A DNA stretch of 64,000 nt from Paenibacillus_E sp042676385 (GTDB taxonomy: Bacteria; Bacillota; Bacilli; Paenibacillales; NBRC-103111): the NCBI RefSeq assembly GCF_042676385.1, contig NZ_JBHTHA010000002.1, positions 1-64,000 of the forward strand. The letters are read 5' to 3'. The translations under genes and the position numbers were made by a program. A model generated the notes under the pieces. It saw only the letters and a list, made by a program, of their open reading frames with translations, did no database searches and had not been told where the DNA came from. The first letter of the stretch is position 1. Each line of letters opens with the position of its first letter. This document shows positions 32,376-41,601 of the stretch, in pieces.

Positions 32376-32405
32376 TACATGGAAAAAGAGAGGTTACCCT
32401 CTCTT
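32376..32405 (-). terminator. Terminator after sigE
   Basis: AAGAGAGG (32386-32393) pairs with CCTCTCTT (32398-32405), loop of 4 nt, with TTTTTCC following on the minus strand. Confidence 0.8.
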
Positions 32406-32406
32406 C

Positions 32407-33129
32407 TTAGACCATTTTATTAAACTCCTTACGGAGCCGTTTAATAATGCGCTTTTCCAGCCTGGATATGTAGGACTGCGAAATACCAAGCAAATCCGCA
32501 ACATCCTTCTGCGTCTTCTCTTCACCGTCCTGCAAACCAAAACGCAATTCCATAATAATGCGTTCCCGCTCCGTTAGCTTGTCGAGCGCTTTATGCAGCA
32601 GTTTCCGGTCCACCTGCTCCTCGATATTGCGGTAGATCGTATCGTTCTCCGTCCCAAGAACGTCGGATAGTAGGAGTTCGTTGCCATCCCAGTCGATGTT
32701 AAGCGGCTCGTCGAAGGAGACTTCGGTACGAATTTTGCTGTTACGGCGCAAATACATGAGAATTTCATTTTCTATGCAGCGTGAAGCGTAGGTAGCGAGT
32801 TTAATTTTCTTCTCGGGATCAAAGGTGTTGACGGCTTTAATCAATCCGATCGCGCCAATGGAGACCAAGTCCTCTATATTGATGCCTGTATTCTCGAATT
32901 TTCTAGCTATATAGACAACCAATCGCAGATTGCGTTCGATTAGCATAGCACGAATCGCCGCATCTCCGGACGGTAGTTTTTCCAATAAGTATTCTTCTTC
33001 TTCTCTTGTTAATGGCGGCGGGAGCGCTTCGCTACCACCTATGTAATAGATTTCTTCGCCTTTGAGCCCTAAGAACATTAAGATGCGATAATAAGTAAGC
33101 TGCAACAGCAATTTCCACTTCAAGAGCAT
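32407..33129 (-). CDS. sigE: Pro-sigma E, mother-cell sigma factor
   Basis: 240-aa precursor of the early mother-cell sigma factor. The hydrophobic/basic N-terminal pro-sequence (about residues 1-27) ends before EIYYIGGSEALPPPL, where SpoIIGA is expected to cut. Region 2 (RNLRLVVYIARKFENTGINIEDL) and region 4 (TQKDVADLLGISQSYISRLEKRIIKRLRKEF) follow. AGGAGG precedes ATG 33129, with a clear recurrent hairpin element directly upstream. It lies 85 bp after spoIIGA, so it shares that transcript. Confidence 0.98.
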   Translation of the reverse strand: MLLKWKLLLQLTYYRILMFLGLKGEEIYYIGGSEALPPPLTREEEEYLLEKLPSGDAAIRAMLIERNLRLVVYIARKFENTGINIEDLVSIGAIGLIKAVNTFDPEKKIKLATYASRCIENEILMYLRRNSKIRTEVSFDEPLNIDWDGNELLLSDVLGTENDTIYRNIEEQVDRKLLHKALDKLTERERIIMELRFGLQDGEEKTQKDVADLLGISQSYISRLEKRIIKRLRKEFNKMV

Positions 33130-33136
33130 GTTAATT

Positions 33137-33186
33137 TCCTCCTAAGAGTTTTCCGGCAGGAAAACTTTCTTCGTAAGCATAAGCTG
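33137..33186 (-). repeat. Recurrent hairpin-SD leader element, sigE copy
   Basis: GTTTTCC (33148-33154) and GGAAAAC (33159-33165) form a perfect 7-bp stem with a 4-nt loop, 4 nt from the AGGAGG of sigE. The sense 5' flank is GCTTATGCTTACGAAGAAAG. The best-formed copy together with the pyrR one. Confidence 0.7.
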
Positions 33187-33214
33187 AGCTTTTCGTTAGA
33201 CCCCCCATGCCGCA

Positions 33215-34135
33215 TTAGCCGGCAGCCACCAAAGTGGGGTGGATAATCGCTTGATACGAACCGTCGCTGCAAAGCTTGCCTCCATCAAGACCAATAAGCA
33301 CCTTTGAAACTTCGATTTGCTTGTTATTATGGGTTATCACCACCTTATCCGGTTTGATGGCGAGCATGAACTGCGTATTGCGATTAACTCCCCGGTAAGG
33401 CACAAGGCGCAAACGATCCTGCCAAACAAATTCTTCAGTACCTAATCCGCTTATGATCTGATCCACATCCGCAGAGCGGATTCTTTGCAGCCATTCCCCA
33501 GGAAGAATGTCACTCCATTGAGAAACTTCCATGACCATAACGGGCGTTCTCGTCAGAGGATCATAAAGCTGATTCCCAGTATCAATAAGACCGCTGCAGG
33601 TGGCAGTGAAATCGTCAACATGAATTGTCACTTCGGCCAAGAAGGTCGTTAACTCTTCACGCTGTTTGGTACTCAAAAATACGGTTCGAAACCACCAGAT
33701 AAGCGGCAAAAGCAACAGAAGAACAAAAATGATACCCACTTGCAATTGGAACACGGGTGCTCCGGATTGCGTGAAGACAATACCTTTCATGACATCAGAA
33801 GAAGACGCCCAAACATAATGAATGCCGAACATCCCCCCGGCGACAGCAAAGTTAACCAGAAGAAACGCTCCCAGGTTTCGCAAAAAATTTTGTAAGCTGC
33901 CGAAGCCAAAAGCTGTCATAATCATTCCAATACAAAATATACATTTCACAGAAAATGTAAATAAAAAAGAAGGAACTGGTAAAAACATCATGACTACATA
34001 AGAAGCGCCTAGAAATGCCGAGACCGCAATTCTCCACCATTTGAACGATAATTTTCGCGTTTTCGCAGTCACGATGAGCATAACCGCATCCATCAGGAAG
34101 TTTAACAGGAAAATGAGATCTGCATAAACGACCAC
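33215..34135 (-). CDS. spoIIGA: Sporulation sigma-E factor processing protease SpoIIGA
   Basis: About 306 aa. The N-terminal half has five predicted membrane helices, starting VVVYADLIFLLNF, and the C-terminal half is an aspartic protease domain with the catalytic motif GLIDTGNQLYDP. It sits in the septal membrane, is activated by SpoIIR from the forespore, and removes the pro-sequence of SigE. The frame opens at 34195, but TGAGG is 5 nt before GTG 34135, and homologues begin there. First gene of the spoIIGA-sigE pair. Confidence 0.95.
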   Translation of the reverse strand: MVVYADLIFLLNFLMDAVMLIVTAKTRKLSFKWWRIAVSAFLGASYVVMMFLPVPSFLFTFSVKCIFCIGMIMTAFGFGSLQNFLRNLGAFLLVNFAVAGGMFGIHYVWASSSDVMKGIVFTQSGAPVFQLQVGIIFVLLLLLPLIWWFRTVFLSTKQREELTTFLAEVTIHVDDFTATCSGLIDTGNQLYDPLTRTPVMVMEVSQWSDILPGEWLQRIRSADVDQIISGLGTEEFVWQDRLRLVPYRGVNRNTQFMLAIKPDKVVITHNNKQIEVSKVLIGLDGGKLCSDGSYQAIIHPTLVAAG

Positions 34136-34210
34136 AAGTTCCTCACCTCCCAAAACCGACGCTACTAATAATTCACCAAATGTGAAAAGATCCATCGACG
34201 GTTCTAAACC

Positions 34211-34243
34211 AGTATAAAATAATCATATTTCAAAGTCTGTCTA
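34211..34243 (-). promoter_or_regulatory. Possible Spo0A-type promoter of spoIIGA
   Basis: TAGACA (34243-34238), 21-bp spacer, TATACT (34216-34211) on the minus strand. The unusually long spacer recalls the B. subtilis spoIIG promoter, which has TTGACA and a 22-bp spacer and needs Spo0A. A TGACAAA sequence, similar to a 0A box, lies farther upstream near 34271-34277. Confidence 0.45.
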
Positions 34244-34319
34244 AACTTGCTAGTTATTTGCAACTTTTTTTGTCAGTTGTTGCGGCCCTTCAAAAAGTAG
34301 AGAAGCCTGATAGAACAGC

Positions 34320-34362
34320 AAAAAACCGAAGTCTCTACATGTGTAGGGCTTCGGTCTCTTTA
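34320..34362 (-). terminator. Terminator after ftsZ
   Basis: ACCGAAG (34325-34331) pairs with CTTCGGT (34349-34355) with inner CTAC/GTAG pairing. On the minus strand it is followed by a T-run (TTTTTTG). Confidence 0.85.
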
Positions 34363-34376
34363 CAAACAATGTGTAT

Positions 34377-35495
34377 TTATTTGTCGTTATTCCGGCCGCG
34401 GTTGCGCAGGAACGTCGGAATATCCAATTGGTCATTCGATGGTTGGCTTCCAAAAGGTCGCAAGTTGTTCAAACGATTGTCAGAAACTGTTTCTTGTTGG
34501 CTTGACACTGGGCGTTTCGCCGGCTGTTGCGCTGGCGCCGCTTTATGTTCAAAACCGGTTGCAATAACGGTTACTAAGATTTCATCTTTGAGTTTGTCAT
34601 CAATGACCGCACCAAAAATCATATTAACATCAAGATCGGATGCTGAAGCAACGATATCCGCAGCTTCATTGACTTCGTACAAACTCAAATTCATACCGCC
34701 TGTAATGTTCATTAACACACCGCGAGCTCCATCAATGGAGTTTTCCAAGAGCGGGCTCGAGATTGCTTTCTTAGCTGCTTCCGCAGCGCGATTCTCGCCT
34801 GTCGCTACACCGATTCCCATAAGCGCGGAGCCGCGTTCGGTCATAATCGTTTTGACATCGGCAAAGTCCAGGTTGATCAAACCAGGCGTTGCGATCAAGT
34901 CCGAAATCCCTTGTACGCCTTGACGCAGTACGTTATCCGCTTCGCGGAATGCTTCCAGCATCGGTGTTTTCTTGTCGACGATTTCTAAGAGACGATCATT
35001 GGGAATAATGATCAACGTATCCACTTTTTCTTTCAGAGCTGCAATGCCTTGCTCGGCTTGCAAGGAACGCTTACGTCCCTCAAACGTGAACGGGCGGGTA
35101 ACGACACCAACCGTCAGGGCACCGACTTCCTTGGCGATTTCCGCAATTACCGGAGCTGCACCAGTTCCTGTGCCGCCTCCCATACCTGCCGTAACGAACA
35201 CCATATCAGCACCGCGTAGCGTGTTAAGAATAAGCTCTCTTGACTCCTCCGCCGCTTTCTTCCCTACTTCAGGATTAGCGCCGGCGCCAAGACCACGAGT
35301 CAGCTTGTCCCCAATTTGCAGCTTGTGCTCCGATTTAGCAAGGTGCAGTGCTTGAGCATCGGTATTCACCGTAATAAACTCAACGCCTTTTACACCGTTT
35401 TCAATCATACGGTTCACCGCATTACTACCGCCGCCACCAACACCGATGACTTTTATTTGAGCCAATTGGTCCATATCCAGATCAAATTCAAACAT
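34377..35495 (-). CDS. ftsZ: Cell division GTPase FtsZ
   Basis: 372-aa tubulin homologue that forms the Z ring. The tubulin signature GGGTGTGAAP and the N-terminal IKVIGVGGGGSNAVNRM are present, with NLDFADVK as T7 loop. A variable linker (about 315-355) leads to a conserved C-terminal peptide LDIPTFLRNR that binds FtsA and SepF. ATG 35495 (MFEFDLDMDQLAQ) is preferred; the in-frame ATG at 35504 is only about 3 nt from the GGGGG stretch. It follows ftsA by about 80 bp. Confidence 0.98.
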   Translation of the reverse strand: MFEFDLDMDQLAQIKVIGVGGGGSNAVNRMIENGVKGVEFITVNTDAQALHLAKSEHKLQIGDKLTRGLGAGANPEVGKKAAEESRELILNTLRGADMVFVTAGMGGGTGTGAAPVIAEIAKEVGALTVGVVTRPFTFEGRKRSLQAEQGIAALKEKVDTLIIIPNDRLLEIVDKKTPMLEAFREADNVLRQGVQGISDLIATPGLINLDFADVKTIMTERGSALMGIGVATGENRAAEAAKKAISSPLLENSIDGARGVLMNITGGMNLSLYEVNEAADIVASASDLDVNMIFGAVIDDKLKDEILVTVIATGFEHKAAPAQQPAKRPVSSQQETVSDNRLNNLRPFGSQPSNDQLDIPTFLRNRGRNNDK

Positions 35496-35576
35496 GCGAG
35501 CCATATCCCCCTAACTGTACATTCACTTGCGACTTGTTACACAATTTTACTCATAAACCTACCAGATGCATTTGGT

Positions 35577-36827
35577 TTATATGAACTCACTAAAGAAATT
35601 TTTCATTCGTTCCATAAAACCGGGTTTACTGCTTTCGGAGGATTTCTTACTTGTCGTTTTCACTTCTTTTTTCTTCGTATTAAAGCCTGAGTTGCGATTT
35701 TTCATGTACTTGGATACGAATTGAATAATGCCAACACCGCTAGTGTAGGAAGGATCCCGCACGCCGATAAAATCAGGAACGGCTATGCGAACAGATGTTG
35801 CAAGTTCTGCTTGTGCAACCGGAAGCATACCCGGCATACAAACGGTCCCCCCAGTGAGCACGTAACCACCGGTCAAATCGCCATAGCCCAAACGATGTAC
35901 TTCCGCACGAATCAACTGGAAGATTTCTTGAACGCGAGGTTCGATAATATTCGCGAGGTCAACCTGCGAGAATTCCTTTTCTACGTTGCTGCCGATTCTT
36001 GTCACTTTAAACACTTGATCCGGAGCTGAATCATCAATGGACGCGCAGCCGTATTTCAGCTTAATCTTTTCAGCAATTTCCAGCTGCGTCCGCAATCCAA
36101 TCGCGATATCATTGCTAATAAATTCCCCACCGATGGGTATCGTTGAGGTTGCCACCAAATTGCCTTGTTCGAAAACGGCAATTGTCGTCGCCCCAGCCCC
36201 TACATCAACCAGTACGGTGCCAATGGCCTTCTCGTCCTTGGATAATGCGAGCTGTCCGGATGCTAAGGACATTAGTATGAGGCCTGCTACCTTCAGTTCG
36301 GATTTTTCCACAACGCGAATTAAATTATGTATGCCTGTCTTGGCCCCTGTAATGATGGTCGCTTCCACTTCCAAGCGAACTCCAATCATGCCGCGAGGAT
36401 CATTAATGCCTTCTTGTCCATCAACTAAATATTGCTTGGGTACGACTCCAATGATTTCACGCTCGGGTGGTAATGCGATAACTCTGGCTGCCTGAATGAC
36501 CCGATCAATATCCTCTTCACCAATTTCTCTGTCTTCATTGGAAACGGCAACAACGCCATGACTGGATTGAAGCGCGATATGATTGCCGGTAATCCCAACG
36601 TAAACCTCGGAAATTTGTACGCCAACCATTCGTTCGGCATGATCCACCGCACTACGAATCGAATTCACAGTTTGATCGATGTCGACAATGGCGCCTTTGC
36701 GAATACCCTCTGACTCGGCAGATCCCACACCTATTATATTAATGGTTCCGCCCACGACTTCCCCAATAATAGCACGAACCTTGGATGTACCGATGTCCAA
36801 ACTAACAATGATGTCATTGTTGCTCAA
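35577..36827 (-). CDS. ftsA: Cell division actin-like protein FtsA
   Basis: About 416-aa actin-fold ATPase that anchors FtsZ to the membrane. It shows IIVSLDIGTSKVRAIIGE (phosphate 1), VLVDVGAGATTIAVF (phosphate 2), GYVLTGGTVCMPGM (adenosine motif) and a C-terminal amphipathic anchor FMERMKNFFSEF after a Lys/Ser-rich linker. The longer frame opens at 36872, but AGGAGG precedes TTG 36827, which matches the homologous N terminus. Paired with ftsZ. Confidence 0.97.
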   Translation of the reverse strand: MSNNDIIVSLDIGTSKVRAIIGEVVGGTINIIGVGSAESEGIRKGAIVDIDQTVNSIRSAVDHAERMVGVQISEVYVGITGNHIALQSSHGVVAVSNEDREIGEEDIDRVIQAARVIALPPEREIIGVVPKQYLVDGQEGINDPRGMIGVRLEVEATIITGAKTGIHNLIRVVEKSELKVAGLILMSLASGQLALSKDEKAIGTVLVDVGAGATTIAVFEQGNLVATSTIPIGGEFISNDIAIGLRTQLEIAEKIKLKYGCASIDDSAPDQVFKVTRIGSNVEKEFSQVDLANIIEPRVQEIFQLIRAEVHRLGYGDLTGGYVLTGGTVCMPGMLPVAQAELATSVRIAVPDFIGVRDPSYTSGVGIIQFVSKYMKNRNSGFNTKKKEVKTTSKKSSESSKPGFMERMKNFFSEFI

Positions 36828-37102
36828 GCCCCTGGCACCTCCTGTAACTTGGTAAAAAAGTGAGTTGATCACAGATTCTTCTGTACTTATTCAACACAAC
36901 TGCCATATTCCCTCTTTTTTCTACATTTTTTTTACAACCTAGTAATATTCATATTATAGATGTTCAAAATAGCAATTAAAATCAGCCACTCAACTAGCAA
37001 TTAATTCCAATAGAGTAACTATTTTAATATACGCATATTTAACCATAAAACTAATTTTAACATTATTTTAAGCACTTGAGTAGCCCATCCCGCGTTTTTT
37101 TG
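36828..37102. other. AT-rich ftsA-divIB intergenic region
   Basis: About 275 bp, very AT-rich and without a gene. On the minus strand it starts with TTGACA (37105-37100) and includes a perfect TATAAT (36958-36953), so it likely holds ftsAZ promoters, which in B. subtilis include sigma-A and sigma-H starts. I could not find a well-spaced pair. Confidence 0.45.
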
Positions 37103-38008
37103 TCAAGAAGGACGCACTGTTTCCTTAGGTGTTATTTTGGGGGTTGATTTAGGTGTCTGCTTGACACCAGACTTGCCATTGTCCTTGCTGGGACTGGGTG
37201 TTGGACTTGGACTGCCGGCCGTCTTCTGATTAGTTAGACTGTTTGCATCGCTTTTTTGTTCATCGTTTGGATCAAAAGGGACATGATTATCTACTTCCAG
37301 CATATTGATAATCCCATTGGTAATATGTTCTTCTTGCAAGCTCGCCACATAGGCAGGCAAGTTATCAATTTTTTCAGCTAAATACGTGATCGTTGTATAA
37401 ACTTCGAATTGTGACCTTGTGTAGAGTTTGATTTTGTCCGGATAGGAATCCGAAGGATCCGGCTTAATCTCTGACACGTCTGCCAAGCTGCTAGACGGAA
37501 TTTCCCCTAACACTTTACACAATGCCGCTTTATTCGGGTCACTATCGGACCAACCGGTTAGGATCGGCATATCCAGGGGGAAACTGCCTGTTGACAGCTT
37601 GACAACCGCTCCATCGGCAAGAACAGCCTCTTTCGTACCATCTGCACCCATCTGAAAAGCAACTTTCGGATATTCTTGAACGGCAATATGAATGATGCCC
37701 GGAAAATGTTTCGTTACTTTCGCTGACTTGACAATGGGTAAAGTCATGACACGTTTTTCAACGCTTTGTGAACTCACCGCAAAGAAACGATCGCCAGCCG
37801 CAATTTGCGCAGCTTGTCCGATTGCATCTGATGCGATCAGTTGGTTGCCTTCAATTTGGATGGCGCTGATTCGACTAAGCGAGGACTGGAAAAAGAGAAT
37901 GACCAGCACCGTGATAAAAAAAATAAATAAAAAGCCTAACAGCTTTCGATTGGTACGCGCACGCGGCTTAGGATTGGGCAGGGCGGGAACTTTGCGGTCT
38001 TCAGACAA
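37103..38008 (-). CDS. divIB: Cell division protein DivIB/FtsQ
   Basis: About 301-aa bitopic divisome protein. A basic N-terminal cytoplasmic tail, one TM helix (about 25-45), a POTRA domain beginning SRISAIQIEGNQLIAS, a beta domain, then a long Pro/Ser/Thr/Lys-rich C-terminal tail (about 245-301). It forms a complex with FtsL and DivIC at the septum. GTG 38020 and 38017 are possible, but AGGTG is 9 nt before TTG 38008. The extended low-complexity tail may be exposed outside the membrane in the wall. Confidence 0.92.
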   Translation of the reverse strand: MSEDRKVPALPNPKPRARTNRKLLGFLFIFFITVLVILFFQSSLSRISAIQIEGNQLIASDAIGQAAQIAAGDRFFAVSSQSVEKRVMTLPIVKSAKVTKHFPGIIHIAVQEYPKVAFQMGADGTKEAVLADGAVVKLSTGSFPLDMPILTGWSDSDPNKAALCKVLGEIPSSSLADVSEIKPDPSDSYPDKIKLYTRSQFEVYTTITYLAEKIDNLPAYVASLQEEHITNGIINMLEVDNHVPFDPNDEQKSDANSLTNQKTAGSPSPTPSPSKDNGKSGVKQTPKSTPKITPKETVRPS

Positions 38009-38076
38009 GATGGGCACCACCTAAGAATTATTCGGGAGAAAATTGACACCAACATATACACGTGCGAAAACCGTGC

Positions 38077-38102
38077 ATCCCTTCCTGTAAGCAGGAAGGG
38101 AT
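38077..38102 (-). terminator. Hairpin between murA and divIB
   Basis: Perfect 11-bp arms ATCCCTTCCTG (38077-38087) and CAGGAAGGGAT (38092-38102) with a 4-nt loop. It is followed by GCACGGTTTTCGC on the minus strand. The weak T-run suggests an attenuator or partial terminator. Confidence 0.55.
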
Positions 38103-38124
38103 CCGCGGAAGTCAAAAGTACGAT

Positions 38125-39393
38125 TTACTCGCTTGGAACAGGCATTTGGCGATGCACAGAGGCTCCCAATCTGGAAAGCATAACTTCGATTCTATCATAG
38201 CCTCTATCAATATGATGAATTTGCTCAACGATCGTCGTGCCATGCGCAGCCAAACCGGCAATCACGAGTGCGGCACCGGCACGCAAATCAGTCGCCTCTA
38301 CGGTTGCACCGTACAATCTGGGAACGCCTCGAATAAAGGCTGAACTCATATCGACACGGATGTCTGCGCCCATACGAGACAGTTCATCTACGTGCTTGAA
38401 TCTACCTTCAAATATCGTTTCTTTCATCACACTAAGTCCGTCCGCTAGAGAAAGCAGAACCATGACCTGTGACTGAAGATCCGTTGGAAACGCCGGATGC
38501 GGCGAGGTGACGATGCGTTCGACGGCTTTCGGCCTTGCCGGACAGCTCACCTGTATTATATCACCGCTCGTTGCGATTTGAACACCCGCACGCTTGAGGA
38601 CGTGAATCACCGAAGTAAGATGGGCGGGATTCACGTTTTCCAGCGTGATATTGCCTCTTGTTGCGGCTGCAGCGACGAGGAAGGTTCCGGCAACGATGCG
38701 GTCCGGTATAATGCGATACGTACAAGGAGACAGCGTTTTGACTCCACGAATCGTGATCGTATCCGTGCCTGCCCCGATGATATCGGCGCCCATCGCATTC
38801 AGGAAATGTTGCAGATCCTGAATCTCAGGCTCACGGGCTGCGTTGTAAATCGTCGTAATGCCTTCTGCTTTTACAGCAGCCATCATAATATTTTCCGTGG
38901 CTCCAACGCTCGGAAAGTCGAGAACGATCTCGCATCCTTGAAGCTTTTCGGCGGTACATACAATTTTGTTGGCGGATTCTTCGATTTGGGCTCCTAGTGC
39001 CTGTAGTCCTTTTAGATGCAGATCAATTTTACGTTCGCCAATGGCGCAGCCGCCTGGTTGGTACACGGTAACACTGCCGAATTTGGCAAGTAGCGGTCCC
39101 ATAAGAAAGATGGAGGAACGCATTTGCCCCATCAATTCTTCAGGGATATGAGAGGAATGAGCTGTGGATGTTGTGACGGATACGCTGTCCCCCTGCTGCT
39201 CTGCCCGGCATCCAAGCGCGCGGAGTATCCGCAGCATCGTATCGATATCGAGCAGATTAGGAACATTGTGCAAGGTGTGTGTGCCGCTAGCCAAGATGCA
39301 GCCTGCTAAGATTGGTAATGCGGCGTTTTTCGCGCCGTGTATCTGGATGGCTCCCGAGAGAGGTCTTCCACCTTCGATAACGAGCTTCTCCAA
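38125..39393 (-). CDS. murA: UDP-N-acetylglucosamine 1-carboxyvinyltransferase
   Basis: 422-aa enzyme that adds enolpyruvate to UDP-GlcNAc, the first committed wall precursor step. The fosfomycin-target cysteine is Cys 116 in YQPGGCAIGERKID, and GAKNAALPI near residue 20 and the repeat-built two-domain fold are typical. Start is TTG 39393 with GGAGGTG upstream. It lies 15 bp after murB. B. subtilis has its murA genes outside dcw; here one copy is inside. Whether a second copy exists elsewhere cannot be seen. Confidence 0.96.
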   Translation of the reverse strand: MEKLVIEGGRPLSGAIQIHGAKNAALPILAGCILASGTHTLHNVPNLLDIDTMLRILRALGCRAEQQGDSVSVTTSTAHSSHIPEELMGQMRSSIFLMGPLLAKFGSVTVYQPGGCAIGERKIDLHLKGLQALGAQIEESANKIVCTAEKLQGCEIVLDFPSVGATENIMMAAVKAEGITTIYNAAREPEIQDLQHFLNAMGADIIGAGTDTITIRGVKTLSPCTYRIIPDRIVAGTFLVAAAATRGNITLENVNPAHLTSVIHVLKRAGVQIATSGDIIQVSCPARPKAVERIVTSPHPAFPTDLQSQVMVLLSLADGLSVMKETIFEGRFKHVDELSRMGADIRVDMSSAFIRGVPRLYGATVEATDLRAGAALVIAGLAAHGTTIVEQIHHIDRGYDRIEVMLSRLGASVHRQMPVPSE

Positions 39394-39408
39394 AATTCCA
39401 CCTCCGAT

Positions 39409-40314
39409 TTACCTCTCACCCATCACCAAAACCTCAGGCACAAGTGCAACCCCGTACTGATCCAGCACGATTTGCTGCACCTCTTGGATTAGAGTGAGAA
39501 CGTCCACGGCTGTAGCATTCCCGGTATTAACAATGAAATTGGCGTGCAGCGGTGAGATTTCCGCTCCGCCGACACGTTTGCCTTTCAGGCCGGCTTCTTC
39601 AATAAGTTTCGCCGCAAATCCCCCGGGGGGATTCCGAAATACACTGCCGGCGCAAGCTAGCTGACCGGGCTGTGTGCGTCGTCGCCTGTCGCGGTATGCC
39701 GCCATGGCTCCAGCGATCTCTTTGCGATCTCCGATCTGCAGTTCAAAGACAGCTTCTGTTACGATGCCGGGCAGCGTATGCAGGATCGAGTGCCGATAGG
39801 CATACTGTAATTCCTCCGCCTGCATGGTGACCAATTCCCCTGTGTCCAGGATAACTTCAGCCTGCTTGAGTATGCGTGACACATCAGACCCGTGAGCCCC
39901 TGCATTCATGTAGACGGCGCCCCCCACAGAACCGGGAATTCCAGAAGCAAACTCGAGTCCGGTTAATCCTTCTTTGGCTGCCAAAACGGACAATTTAATG
40001 AACGAATAGGAACCGCCTGCATACACGGTAGTGCCTTCGAACCGAAGCGTTTCTAAGGCATTACCCAGCTTCATGACGACGCCCCTTATTCCTTTATCGC
40101 TCACGAGCAGATTCGATCCCCGGCCGATAATCGTCCACGGTACGCCGCGTTCATGTAAGATTCGAATTGCGGCCACAACCTGCTCTTTAGTGTGCGGAAT
40201 GACCAGCACATCGGCTGGACCGCCGATTTTCCAAGTCGTATATGGAGCCAGTCGTTCATTCGTTCGAATTTCGCCGATATTTGCTGCCTGTAAGTCGGAT
40301 ATCAATTGCTGCAT
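39409..40314 (-). CDS. murB: UDP-N-acetylenolpyruvoylglucosamine reductase
   Basis: 301-aa FAD enzyme that reduces enolpyruvyl-UDP-GlcNAc to UDP-MurNAc. FAD-binding motifs are IIGRGSNLLVSDKGIRG and LEFASGIPGSVGGAVYMNAGAHG, with AGSVFRNPPG carrying the catalytic Ser and EISPLHANFIVN near the end, matching type IIb MurB. The frame opens at 40383, but AAGGAGG is 7 nt before ATG 40314. Separated from murG by about 216 bp of structured sequence. Confidence 0.97.
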   Translation of the reverse strand: MQQLISDLQAANIGEIRTNERLAPYTTWKIGGPADVLVIPHTKEQVVAAIRILHERGVPWTIIGRGSNLLVSDKGIRGVVMKLGNALETLRFEGTTVYAGGSYSFIKLSVLAAKEGLTGLEFASGIPGSVGGAVYMNAGAHGSDVSRILKQAEVILDTGELVTMQAEELQYAYRHSILHTLPGIVTEAVFELQIGDRKEIAGAMAAYRDRRRRTQPGQLACAGSVFRNPPGGFAAKLIEEAGLKGKRVGGAEISPLHANFIVNTGNATAVDVLTLIQEVQQIVLDQYGVALVPEVLVMGER

Positions 40315-40388
40315 GGGAAAACCTCCTTCACAGAACTTCGGGTGAAATGCGCGAGCGTAAAACCGTATTGGCTGCTCTGTCATTCCAT

Positions 40389-40440
40389 CTATACGAGCCG
40401 TTCCGAAATCGGCCGCTTTCCGGTATTTGGCAACGTATAG
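40389..40440. other. Structured murG-murB spacer
   Basis: CTATACG (40389-40395) pairs with CGTATAG (40434-40440), enclosing GCCG (40397-40400)/CGGC (40410-40413). It lies about 75-125 bp upstream of murB in the sense direction. Possible leader RNA or processing structure; no known class is recognised. The rest of 40315-40530 shows no gene. Confidence 0.4.
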
Positions 40441-40530
40441 AGCCTTAGGTGTCTGTCACGGTTATAGTGTAGTTTATGTAAAATCGGAAAGAGTGTGACA
40501 ATTGCCCATCCGCTTTCGCGAAATCGGGTC

Positions 40531-41595
40531 TTATAAGCTATGCGTTTCAATTAATTTGACGATCGATTCCGCAGCATTGGTATCACTTCGGGATGCCATG
40601 GCCGCTTTGTATGTCTCTCGATTCTCATACAGAGCTTCAACGTGCTGAGCGAGAGCTTCCGCAGTCAGCTCTTCCTCAGGAAGTACGTCGGCATAGCCGG
40701 CTTTTTGGAACGATTTTGCATTTAAAATCTGGTCTCCTCTGCTCGCTTGCAGCGATAAAGGAATGAGCAGCATCGGCTTTTCCAAAACGAGAAATTCATA
40801 AATGGAAGTGGCCCCCGCCCGGGAAATGACCAGGTCTGACATCGCCAACATATCCGGCAGTTCATCGGCTATGTATTCGAATTGCCTGTAGCCTCTTCGT
40901 CCGGAGAACTCTTGCGATATATTGCCTTTTCCGCAAATATGTACGATTTGAAATCGGTCAAGCAATCGATCCAGATTGTCCCGCACTGCTTGATTGATCG
41001 CTTGGGATCCAAGACTTCCGCCCATGATCAATATCACAGGCTTTTGCGAGTGAAAATCGCAGAGTTGATATCCCCTTGAAGCCTTCCCGTTCATAATCCC
41101 CTCGCGAAGCGGCAATCCGGTTAGAACCGCTTTTTGTCCCTGCACATGTTGTATCGATTCGGGAAAAGTTACACAAACTTTGGTCGCAAAAGGAATGGAG
41201 ATTTTATTGGCAAGCCCCGGCGTTATATCCGATTCATGAATAATAACCGGAATCTTATTCATCCGGCCGCCGAGAACGACCGGGACGGAAACGAACCCGC
41301 CTTTCGAAAATACGATGGCGGGCTTCAAACGACGCAGCAATCTATACGATTCATAAACGCCTTTGATAACTTTGAAAGGATCTTTGAAATTTTTAATGTC
41401 GAAATATCTGCGCAACTTCCCCGAGGAAATTGGATAAAAAGGAACGCCCTCGCGTTCGATAATGTCTTTCTCGATACCGTCGGCCGAACCGATATAGTGG
41501 ATATCCCAGCCTAGCTGACGAAGTTTGCTCATCAGCGCAATATTAGGCGTAACGTGCCCGGCGGATCCGCCACCGGTAAACACGATTGTTTTCAT
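40531..41595 (-). CDS. murG: UDP-GlcNAc:lipid I GlcNAc transferase MurG
   Basis: 354-aa GT-B (GT28) enzyme that makes lipid II on the inner membrane face. N-terminal GGGSAGHVTPNIAL is the first G-loop, ILIMGGSLGSQAINQA the second, and SRAGATSIYEFLVLEKPMLLIPL binds the nucleotide. GAGGTG precedes ATG 41595. It lies 6 bp after spoVE, so the flippase/polymerase and MurG are tightly linked. Confidence 0.97.
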   Translation of the reverse strand: MKTIVFTGGGSAGHVTPNIALMSKLRQLGWDIHYIGSADGIEKDIIEREGVPFYPISSGKLRRYFDIKNFKDPFKVIKGVYESYRLLRRLKPAIVFSKGGFVSVPVVLGGRMNKIPVIIHESDITPGLANKISIPFATKVCVTFPESIQHVQGQKAVLTGLPLREGIMNGKASRGYQLCDFHSQKPVILIMGGSLGSQAINQAVRDNLDRLLDRFQIVHICGKGNISQEFSGRRGYRQFEYIADELPDMLAMSDLVISRAGATSIYEFLVLEKPMLLIPLSLQASRGDQILNAKSFQKAGYADVLPEEELTAEALAQHVEALYENRETYKAAMASRSDTNAAESIVKLIETHSL

Positions 41596-41601
41596 GCTCT
41601 G

